64,000 nucleotides of DNA from contig OX291545.1 of assembly GCA_946406115.1 (NCBI GenBank), positions 17,188,001 through 17,252,000 on the forward strand, in the 5' to 3' direction. This stretch comes from Apoda limacodes (lineage: Eukaryota; Arthropoda; Insecta; Lepidoptera; Limacodidae). Positions 55,448 through 64,000 of the stretch are shown here, piece after piece (position 1 is the first letter of the stretch; each line of letters opens with the position of its first letter). Below the pieces are notes generated by a model. It was given only the letters and a program-made list of their open reading frames with translations. It was not told where the DNA came from and did no database searches. A program made the translations under genes and the position numbers.

Positions 55448-55925
55448 AGGGTTCCGTAGCCAAATGGCAAAAAACGGAACCCTTATAGATTCGTCATGTC
55501 TGTCTATCCGTACGTCCGTATGTCACAGCCACTTTTTTCTGAAACTATAAGAACTATACTGTTGAAACTTGATAACTATTTGTATTCTGTGAACCGCATT
55601 AAGATTTTCACACAAAAATAGAAAAAAAAACAATTAAAATTTTGGGGTTCCCCAAACTTAGAAGAGAAGGTGTGAGGTATCTATGGATAGGTCTTCAAAA
55701 ATTAAAATGAGGTTCATTTTTTTCTAAACTGAATAGTTTGCGCGAGAGACACTTCCAAAGTGGTAAAATATGTGTCCCCCCCCTGTAACTTCTAAAATAA
55801 GAGAATGATAAAACAAAAAAAAATATATGATGTACATTATTAACATGCAAACTTCCACCGAAAATTAGTTTGAACGAGATCTAGTAAATATTTCTTTTTA
55901 ATTGGCCGGTTTTTAAATTTACTAC
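55448..55925 (+). repeat. 'GGTTCCGTAGCCAAATGGCAAAAA' interspersed repeat
   Basis: Begins agggttccgtagccaaatgg. Blocks: 'tgtcacagccacttttttct', 'gtgaaccgcattaagattttc', 'gcgagagacacttccaaagt', 'aacttccaccgaaaattagtt'; ends at 'ttggccggttttt'. Best copy of this variant in the window. Confidence 0.7.
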
Positions 55926-57827
55926 AATTAGATATAAGTTTGAAATTTCAATATTTGTTTGAAACGGTGTGTACAATTGATTTGATTTTTGGTAGAGAAA
56001 GCTCTAGAAACAGAGAGTGGCAAAGAATACTTTTATCCCGATCACGAGTTCCCACGATAATAGGTTTTTCTGCGGGTGACACCGCGGGGCATATCTAGAA
56101 ATAAAAAAATGGGCCTAATTAATTATTTACCTACTCTATCTTCACAAATATCCCAAAGAAAACATTCTTTACCCAGTTGTGTAATTAAGGCTAACTAGTT
56201 CGGCCCTTTCGGAACAATTACACCAAGTATTAAAACTTTCATTTTTATAAATCTATACGTAGATAAGTATAAAGGGAACGGTGGGAGATGGTACCTACCG
56301 GTGTGGGAGGGCAGGCTGTGGAGCGAGGCAACGGGGGCGCTCTCAGGATCGCTAACTAGGCACTATTGCCAATCGATAGGTCGTTACTCAGCTTTCCTAC
56401 CATTGGATATTTACCCCAGAGGTAGGGAAATTCATGGTTTAAACTAAATAAAGTTTTTCCTCTATTAAATTATAGTTAAGATTTAGATACAAACAAGCTG
56501 TTGTTAATGAAATGCTATATATGACAGAAGTTTGTTTGTAATATATAAAGAAATTTTGTGGTTAATGGTTTTTTTTGTTGGTTCTGAAAAAGTTATAAAG
56601 AGAAATTTAATTATATTTAGTTTAAATACAGAAATGACAAAAATAAAAGAAATAGAATAAAGTAATACAAAACAAAAACGTTCTAAATGATAAATAAATA
56701 TTTTGATCACAGTGAGAACGACTTTTGGTCCCTTTCTACAAATTGATTTCTTTGGATCAAAGTTAAAATAGTTTTTTTTTTAAAACACTTTCAATTCTTC
56801 ATAATCGGTATTTTCTTTTCTTTACCACCGCTTAATGTTGCTTATTTATACCAAAAAAACAACCTCAAATGTAGGTACATATTCTTTTGAAAAATTTAAA
56901 TTTCACCAAAATTTAAATTAATTTATATAGGGAAAACGAATTAGAATATTTGGCAACACTGTTATTCGCTTATAACTCGAGTGGAGTCGGAGACACTGCA
57001 CGAACTGAACGGGCGTTGTCGCCACGCGCGACTCATCACTTTAGACCTGCTTCGTCAGGTCACTCTCCTTTTCCCGATGTCCTTCAAATTAGCTTTATAG
57101 GTCAGGTTTTTGGTGAGTTGAACTTCGAGTTCGTTGTTGACACATTCCTTGTCCAAGGCCACAACCACCTGTAAGAAATATGTACCTAATAAATGAAGAC
57201 TAAATTCCTGTGCTTGAAGAAGTCTGTTTAGACACGGACACGTGGGCGTTAACTTCAAGCCGATAGAATAGTGTTGGAAATATACGCTTGGAGTTTGTTT
57301 ATCTCATACAGTTTATGTCACATAATCTAGAAAATTCACGGTCTGTAACAATATCTATATTCTTATTGAACACCTTATCAATATTAATGGAGTACATTTC
57401 AGGAAATAATTATCGGGTTAAGTGTGGGTTGACTACATATTTCATAATACTTTTACTTTATCTTCTTTTATACATTGGGATTCAAATAAAAGATCTAAGA
57501 GTAAGAAATAGTTTCCGCAAACGATGAAGCCTTTTTTGCATTTTCCATGCCGTAAAGTCGTAATAGCATTTATCATATATATTATTCGACTTTACTAGTA
57601 AAAAAATACCTACTTTACGTGTAGGGGAGGTACAGTACCTAACGTTTTTTTTTTCAGATTTAATTTTACCACTTTGCCGTCATGATTGTTAAGTACACAA
57701 AATTACAGATTTCTAGTGCAAAGAATCTCTAAACTAAGAAACGGACAGACAGACAGACGGACGGAAATGGCTAAATAAAACATAAATATTAAAAGCAGGT
57801 CAAGTACCTTTTGAATAATGGACTAAA
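55926..57827. other. Intergenic DNA with two GC-richer patches
   Basis: Patches at about 56277-56365 ('gggagggcaggctgtggagcg') and 56980-57060. Frames at 56950-57174 (plus) and 57055-57258 (minus) overlap the second patch but show no recognisable domain. No gene is supported. Confidence 0.45.
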
Positions 57828-57910
57828 AATAGGCCAAGTGCGAGTCGTACTCGCGCACGAAGGGTTCCGTACCATTATCTATAAAAATGGCAAAAAAATG
57901 GTTAAAAAAG
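57828..57910 (-). repeat. Border fragment of the 'GGTTCCGTAC' repeat (minus)
   Basis: 'ggccaagtgcgagtcgtact', 'cgaagggttccgtaccatta', 'tataaaaatggcaaaaaaatgg', then lost. Confidence 0.6.
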
Positions 57911-58545
57911 TGGAGCCAAGGTCTGTTTCATTTTATTAGGAATCATTCAATTTTTTAAAATATGTTTGATGATTGATGACTTTAAGCCGACTTCAAATAT
58001 CTGCTAAAAAGTAGAACCCCCTATAGCAGACAAAACATTGAGATAATTAAGTGTTCTTTTGTTTTGAAGTCAAATTAAAAAAAATGCATAGAAGATATTT
58101 GATGTTTGGCATCCGACGGCACGGAGATGAGGAGCTACTAAACTAATAAGTTATTCAAAAATATAAAACCAACGCACCGGTTAATTTCTTATTAACAAAA
58201 ATATTTATTTTTGTTTACAATTTTCTCAAAAATTCTTCAAAGTCGATAGAATGATGTTCTAGCGGGTTTTCGAGGGTGCTAAATTCAAATCTTTAATCAC
58301 TTTTTAAAATCCAAATGGGGCTTCCATTTTTTAGCAAATATAATTTGATTTCGAACAAACAACTTCTGTTAGGTATTACAGGTTGCTGAATACATATTAT
58401 GAGTTTTTTAAGTTCAAGGTATACGGTACGCATTTTGTTTCCAAAAAATCTTCGATAAAAAGACATATAAAGATAAGTTGCTCGTGTAAAAGTTGTTACC
58501 GGATCATTTTTTACCTTTTTGAGTGCGGCACGGTCGAAAAAACCT

Positions 58546-58704
58546 GGGACCGTATTGGGAACAGTCTGGAGCTATTTGGAGTCTGGAATTCGAGAGAAAA
58601 ACGTATGCAAGTACATTTACAAATTTCGAGAGGTAAGTCAGACTTTCATACATTTTTCTCTCGAATTCCAGTGTTCGAATAGCTCGAGACTGTTCCCAAT
58701 AAGG
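58546..58704. repeat. Long hairpin: about 60-bp arms, 39-nt loop
   Basis: Arms about 58546-58607 and 58647-58704 (left begins ccgtattgggaacagtctgg) match at roughly five of six positions; the stretches 'tattgggaacagtct' and 'ctggaattcgagagaaaaa' pair perfectly. Two overlapping plus-strand frames here are by-products. It could be a foldback element or, if transcribed, a hairpin RNA. Confidence 0.75.
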
Positions 58705-60109
58705 TCTCTGGTAATCACCTAAGTACTGGCAAATAGACTGAAATAATATACAAAAAAAAAACAGTAAATAGAATCAAATGGTTTCCGATCAATATTTAGC
58801 CAACCGAATTCAGCTTATTAAGTTACGGCTACGGAACCCTATACTGCGGAGCCTATGAGATGCCCTAGACTGGTTTTTACTTTATAATTAATATTTAAAG
58901 ACGGTTTGAAACAAAATTATTGTATAACTAGCTCTCTGGCGCGCCACCTACTTTAAGCAAACTGAAGGTATTACCTTCGCGCTAGTGCAACCAATAAGTT
59001 GATAAAGTTTTATAGCGGCACAAAAAATACAAACAACCAAACATTATTTTTTATATATTTGTATAATAATAATAATAAATTTTATTAGTGGAATAAAGGT
59101 TATCAGAACCAGACGATAAAACCCAGCCCTGATAGACTGTCAGTTTCTGATACTTTACAGGTGATGTCATGTGAACTTAATTACATCAACATTCTCACTT
59201 CTCAGACACAGTTGCATAGTGGTCCCTGGAAGCCCTGTTGTTTATGAAAAGATAACTATGTTATAAACTGCCTACCCTTTACTTACAGGCAGGTTTGGAA
59301 TTAACGTGTAATGCCGTCTGACTTCTTTCTTCGGCAAAATCATGATAAATTTTTTAATTTTTATTTTATTTTTAATTATAAAATTTATAGTTACTATTTT
59401 CCAAAAAATCGTATCGTTCGATAGGTCTTCAAATATGCATATGAGTTTTTTAAGTATTTTTGCGATGATTATTTTGCGAGTTATTAGTTTCCAAAGTTGA
59501 AAATCGGGGGGTTCCTCCCTCTTACTTTTAAATCTCGTTTTCTACAACACTGCAAGTGCTTTAAAAATACTTGCAACGAAATTTGTTTTGAACATAATCG
59601 GTTCATATTTGTTTTAGATATTCGCAACAATAGTTATTCTACTACAGAACCGTAACTAAATGCGTGTATGACTCGTACTTGGCCGGTTTTATTACTATTA
59701 TTTTTTATTTAGTTAGTGCTTCACTTAGGCAAAAGATCACTTTTATAAAAAATGGCTCATAATCGGCAAAGACATTACGTAACATACACATAAAAAACCT
59801 ACATACCTAAAAAAAACTAAACATATGTAAGTAAATCTTCGACCGACATTTTCTAGCCACCGTAACAAATAAACCAGTTACGTAGTTGTCAAGTAGTTAA
59901 CATACATAGATAAAATAAGAAAAAACATTTGCGTCCAACGTAGAACATTCTCCTTTTTGTAGTCGGTCCTAAAGGGAATCCTTATGGTGGGTATATTGAT
60001 GGTATTCGCAGTTGATTAGTATTTAGTTGTTTGTTGTAGGTAATAGCTTAAGATTCAACTTTAAATCTTATTAATATATTAATAATATTAAATTAAACTC
60101 CGTTCAGCT
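58705..60109. other. AT-rich intergenic DNA with repeat relics
   Basis: An (AAT)n run near 59066-59080, and the border 'gtatgactcgtacttggccgg' at about 59665 preceded by decayed blocks of a 'GGTTCCGTAC'-type repeat. No gene. Confidence 0.5.
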
Positions 60110-60400
60110 TAACCGAAGACATATATCTCTATAGTGTGTGGCTCACGTCAACAAAGTCGCGCGAAAAAGCTAGTTCTAGAATGAAATTATGAATGTAGAC
60201 GAGGCATTGATTTGAGTAAAGGGGTGCGACAGCTACAAGGTAGTGTTTGCCTATGCAAAAATCTTGACGAGTACGTTTTGAATTCGTCTTCCCGCATGTG
60301 TTCTATATTCGTTTACCTCGGTCGGTGAAGCTTGTAATCGGCGCGGTGTTTGCGAGGGGACAGGGGAACCCTGCTGACTGAGCCCTACAAATATATTATG
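60110..60400. promoter_or_regulatory. GC-richer island with a Maf-site-like sequence
   Basis: TGCTGACTGAGCC at 60372-60384 matches 11 of 13 positions of the TRE-type Maf element. The surrounding roughly 200 bp is GC-rich for the region ('aatcggcgcggtgtttgcga') and has no ORF. 30 kb downstream of tj; inference only. Confidence 0.25.
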
Positions 60401-61572
60401 TCGTAAGATTTAATAGTCCTGTAATGGATATCTGGATGACGTTTTAAGGATTTGTGCAAACCGAATATGTCATATTTCTCATGTGATTGGAGTTTTATTT
60501 GCAGGATTTTTAGATTATACTATTGTTCTTTTGATTGCTTTCTGAAATCGTTTTCGAATGACGTTTCTTTAGCCATCTCATCAAACATCTTAATGTTTAT
60601 TATAGTCAATATCTACTGAAAATGTAGATATATTTTATTTTAAGTAGATTACTTTTTGATATTAGGTACTATTCTATTATTCTGTAAGAACGTACTAGTT
60701 TCTGATGTTTTTTTTGCTGACGCTTTCATTAAAATTTTGACTACTTAATTTTCTGTTAATGTATTATAGTATGACTTTCACGTATCTTCCTATTTTACAC
60801 CCTAAGACAACCACCATATACAGCAAATTTATACCACATCCAACTATGTAAAGCAGCTTTTGCGTACTGCATATTGCCACAGTATAGGTAATACCAGTAC
60901 ACAATATTGCGTTATATAGTATTACAGACAAACTATAGCTTGTTTTTATGTAAATATAGAAATGGCTGGTTATAAGCTTTGATTAAAAAAAGAATAAAGC
61001 TATTTTACCTTAACCACCATAAAAACGCTTTTTTGTTTTCAAAACATGTCCACACCTATATTTTTTTGAGATTTATTTGTTCACCTATTAGTTTTATAAT
61101 TTTTGCTCAATTTTATTTTAGGTTATAACTACACAAACGTATATCTTTACATAACCAAAAGGTCAACATAAGAAATTCCTAAAAAATATTCTTGGAGAAA
61201 TTCTATTTGATTTTATAATGATTATATTATGATGTAATTGAAGCATGGATACAAAAATACATGCTGGTACGATGCTTAGGACTGAAGCTGCGATCATGAA
61301 TTAAGTGAATTAAGGGCCCTTCACGGCTGTAGGCGGCGGCGTTGCTTCGCGTCGCATGGCGTCGCGTCGGGCGGTAAATGCTTCTTGGTTCTTGTTTAAC
61401 GCATCGCGGGACATAGATCAAAGGCACTGGTTTGACACTTCAGCATCATTTATATGGAAGAAGCTTTTTATTAAAAGGAAGTTCTTTTATTATTAAGTTG
61501 CATTAGTTATTTAGATCGCCGATAAAGATTACTTTCAATACGACAAGATATTGCACGTCTTTTTTTTTATTT
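60401..61572. other. AT-rich intergenic DNA
   Basis: One GC-rich patch at 61318-61380 ('ggcggcggcgttgcttcgcg') resembles the ends of the putative MITE at 38816-39270. No gene. Confidence 0.45.
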
Positions 61573-61785
61573 TCTGAACTGACTATGCAGTTGGCTGTTG
61601 CAGCCATTACTGCTTCACCGGGCTTTTTGGGGCGAGACTCTGAAGGAGCCTCAGCCCTTACAGGTAAAGCGGGTGCTAAGACCTTAATTACTCCCACGGG
61701 CTTTTTCTTAGTAAATATTACAATTCTCAAGGCAAAGTGGGAGTTCAGATTTATAAGTTTAGAACACCAAGTTATCAAACGGTGA
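61573..61785 (+). repeat. Interspersed repeat with coding-like frame, matching 741-829
   Basis: The plus-strand frame begins MQLAVAAITASPGFLGRD. One extra T relative to the 741-829 copy shifts it away from the FWGETLKE reading. Downstream the sequence passes into a tail 'aaaaggtctagtagtttttg' with a CAGA run, typical of transposon 3' regions. Origin unknown. Confidence 0.45.
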
Positions 61786-61904
61786 AACTCGCATACAAAA
61801 AGGTCTAGTAGTTTTTGCGTTATGCTATAACAAACAGACAGATAGACAAGAAGACATGATGAAAATCAGATTCAGATACTTCTAAAAAAACGATATTAAT
61901 TATT

Positions 61905-61960
61905 TTTAGGGTTCCGTACCCAAAGGGTACGAACGGAGCCATATACCCAAATCCGGGCGA
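61905..61960 (+). repeat. 'GGTTCCGTACCCAAAGGGTA' head fragment
   Basis: 'agggttccgtacccaaaggg' followed by 'tacgaacggagccatatacc'; the rest of the repeat is missing. Confidence 0.55.
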
Positions 61961-62639
61961 CATTTAAAGGGTTCAATTCTTTAGACCAGAATTAGGTAAA
62001 TGCCTGTTTTTTATATAGCAGATTTCCTAACAAATAATAATTAAAAAAAAAAAATACGAGTATCTGTACGTACCTGCACATTTATTTTAAATTTTTCTGG
62101 TACAGATATCTCCATATTTATCAACAAGTGAAAGAAATGCGACGCAACAAACGCGCCGCATATCTAACCACAAACCGCGCCGCAGGGAGTCTTTCGAACG
62201 CGATTGTACGTAAATGAAGCGGCGCATCTTGTTACCGCGCCACCTGCCTTCAATGCAGATGTGCAAATATTACTCGTGATCATAGTGTGTAATTTTTTAT
62301 CTTTTTTTAGGCCAAAGCTATATGATTTAGCCTCAAACGAAAAAATGCCACTTATTGGGTAAAATACAGTTCAATCTCCCTATTTTTGTTTGATTATGCA
62401 TTTCTGTTTTATCATATTTTAAGTCTAAATTATTGTTTTCTTGATTTTGAGTTAACAAAATAAGACTTGCAAAAAGAGGGCGTAGGTGTAAGTCTGTAAT
62501 GAATAAAGGTACTTTTTTGAAAAGAAATTAGTAAATATTTATGTATAACTACACGGTTTTAATCCTATACAGGGTTGACCAGTCATATCACCCACGTCAA
62601 AATGTGGCGAAAGCCTCTTTTATTACTAAATTATTATTT
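61961..62639. other. Intergenic DNA with a GC-richer patch at 62130-62290
   Basis: The patch contains 'tgcgacgcaacaaacgcgcc' and 'cacctgccttcaatgcag'. No ORF and no recognisable repeat. A regulatory role cannot be judged. Confidence 0.4.
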
Positions 62640-62795
62640 TTTACCACTAAGGTAGCAAAAAAGCACGCGATGGTAAGCGGTCACCGTAGCCTATAGACGC
62701 TTGTAACACCAAGGGTATCACTCGCGCGTAGCCGACCCTTCAAAAATCCAATAACTTCTTTGTTGAAGAACCCCATACTGTAGTTCTTAGAGAAA
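62640..62795 (-). pseudogene. 3' end of the recurrent non-LTR retrotransposon (minus)
   Basis: Inverse of the piece at 15420-15636: 'taccactaaggtagcaaaaaag', 'tggtaagcggtcaccgtagc', 'tcaaaaatccaataacttctt', 'gaagaaccccatactgta'. Directly fused to a 'GGTTCCGTAC'-type repeat at its right. Confidence 0.65.
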
Positions 62796-63345
62796 ACCCA
62801 AGTTGAAATTAATATCAAATATTATTAATAATAGGTCTACGGTCCCTTGAAGCTGTAAAATCAAACTTCTAATTTTTTTTAATTCGGCCTTTTTCGCTGT
62901 ATATTTCAGCATTCACAAAAAAATTAAAACCTTTGCGTTACTTCCCGTTGTTTTAGAATCATGAAAGATACGAAGCAAGGTTTTCCATAATAAATATAGA
63001 GCAAATTTTAAATTTGTTAATTTGTAGTAAATTATAATAGTTAAATAAAACACATAAAGAAAAAGTTTGTCCGTCTATGCTATGCTATGTCTATGATGCT
63101 AATATGCCCAAAATACGGTAATTTATGTCACATATTGTGACATAAATAAATCAAAACCTATCGAGTACTTCCCGTTGACCTAAAATCATTAAAGTTGGCA
63201 CAAGGCAAGATGTTATATCACAAATATAGGAAAAATACAAAAACTGATAATTAAGGCATAACCCTGTGAGACTTGATCCTATAATAGAAGAACTATCTAC
63301 ATATAATAAGTTTGTAAGGAACCCAATGTTCTCGCACTGGGCCTG
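62796..63345 (+). repeat. 'GGTTCCGTACC' long-form repeat, head missing
   Basis: Starts inside the family at 'caagttgaaattaatatcaa'; blocks 'ctacggtcccttgaagctgt', 'tacttcccgttg' twice, 'tatatcacaaatatagg', ending 'ttctcgcactgggcctg'. Confidence 0.6.
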
Positions 63346-63462
63346 CTTTCCTACCGACTTGACTTTCAAATATGGATATTTTTTACTAAAAACTTGGTAT
63401 TCAAAATAAATATATTCACCACCTTAATATGAACCTTAATTGAAAGTTCATTCTAAACATTA

Positions 63463-63638
63463 TAAAAAGGTAAAAATAATTACTTGTTTCTAAAAAATCT
63501 GATCTGAATTACAGTTTGAAGTTGGTTTCTATTTCATTTACCTAACAGTTATTGACACGCTTCACTTGCATGAAACCAACTTCAAACTGTAATTCAGATC
63601 AGATTTTTTAGAAATAAGTAATTATTTTTACCTTTTTA
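63463..63638. repeat. Near-perfect foldback: 67-bp arms, 42-nt loop
   Basis: Arms 63463-63529 and 63572-63638 are complementary at 66 of 67 positions (right arm begins gaaaccaacttcaaactgta). The right arm is the start of the repeat family also present at 25313-25745; the left arm is an inverted copy of the same sequence. It is the strongest inverted repeat in the window by arm length and match. Confidence 0.9.
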
Positions 63639-63967
63639 GTGGATCTTTTTGAAGCCGGTTGTTTTTTTTTATTAAAAAGTTTTTATTTTTTACTTTTGAG
63701 TGCTAAAGTGCTTTTTTCAAGGGAAAGTTATTTGGATGACATTTTTCAAGGGAAAGTTATTTGGAATTGTCTAAAAACTAAACTACTAAATCGATGTCGA
63801 TAAAATTTCTATGGGACCAACTCGCAAGTATATCCTGTCGAATAAAAAAAAATCACGTAAATCGGTTCATAAACAAAAAAGTTATGGCTGAACAACCCTA
63901 AAAATATATATATATATATATATACAGTCGAATTGAGAACCTTCTCCTTTTTTTGAAGTCGGTTAAA
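63538..63967. repeat. Interspersed repeat family shared with 25313-25745
   Basis: Same block order as at 25.3 kb: 'acctaacagtt', 'catgaaaccaacttcaaactg', 'gaagccggttgtttttttt', and the end 'tttttttgaagtcggttaaa'. It contains a small tandem duplication (ttttcaagggaaagttatttgga twice, about 63715-63764) and an (AT)n run at 63906-63924. Confidence 0.65.
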
Positions 63968-64000
63968 AAAACTTTAAAGTCGGATGAGTAGTCTTGGTGA

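Noticed and set aside
57055..57258. 67-codon minus-strand frame
   Set aside because: Ordinary-looking peptide but no domain, no splice partners and a competing frame on the plus strand; evidence insufficient.

Overview
The window looks like nuclear DNA from a lepidopteran (moth or butterfly). The support is: an animal DGAT1 gene split by GT-AG introns, a large-Maf bZIP gene of the insect traffic jam type, strongly AT-rich intergenic DNA, and a repeat complement I recognise from Lepidoptera (tRNA-headed SINEs, Helitron-like elements with the lepidopteran terminal pattern, 'GGTTCCGTAC' interspersed repeats, several decayed non-LTR retrotransposons). Species cannot be fixed from this. There is no bacterial-style gene organisation, no CRISPR and no functional tRNA or rRNA gene that I can support.

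Only two host protein genes can be supported. (1) DGAT1 (midway, mdy, in flies), + strand, 4078-17173: a complete 490-residue acyl-CoA:diacylglycerol acyltransferase assembled here from 11 coding exons whose phases all match, including a 27-nt micro-exon. (2) A large Maf factor orthologous in type to traffic jam (tj), + strand, 29539-30435: a single-exon 298-residue protein with N-terminal activation motif, extended homology region and bZIP. The two genes encode unrelated functions (triglyceride synthesis; gonadal and developmental transcription) and nothing in the sequence suggests they work together.

Layout: 1-3.7 kb repeats and AT-rich DNA; 3.7-4.05 kb probable DGAT1 leader; 4.08-17.2 kb DGAT1, whose introns carry MITEs, a Helitron-like element, SINEs, an RTE-like fragment, a Tc1-like transposase relic and a 5S-derived repeat; 17.2-20.5 kb a cluster of five inverted-repeat elements including one with perfect 44-bp termini; 20.5-29.3 kb repeats and a GC-rich island; 29.5-30.9 kb tj and its 3' UTR; 31-64 kb a gene-poor interval with two large non-LTR relics on the minus strand (44.1-45.5 and 45.8-49.4 kb), nested Helitron/SINE/LINE insertions, long hairpins (58.55-58.70 and 63.46-63.64 kb) and scattered GC-rich islands that are candidate regulatory DNA for tj.

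I did not find a clearly new biological system. The observations most worth a second look are the 67-bp-arm foldback at 63.5 kb, the inverted-repeat cluster just behind DGAT1, the frame-neutral micro-exon of DGAT1, Maf-site-like sequences in GC-rich islands around tj, and a 3' motif shared by unrelated LINE relics.
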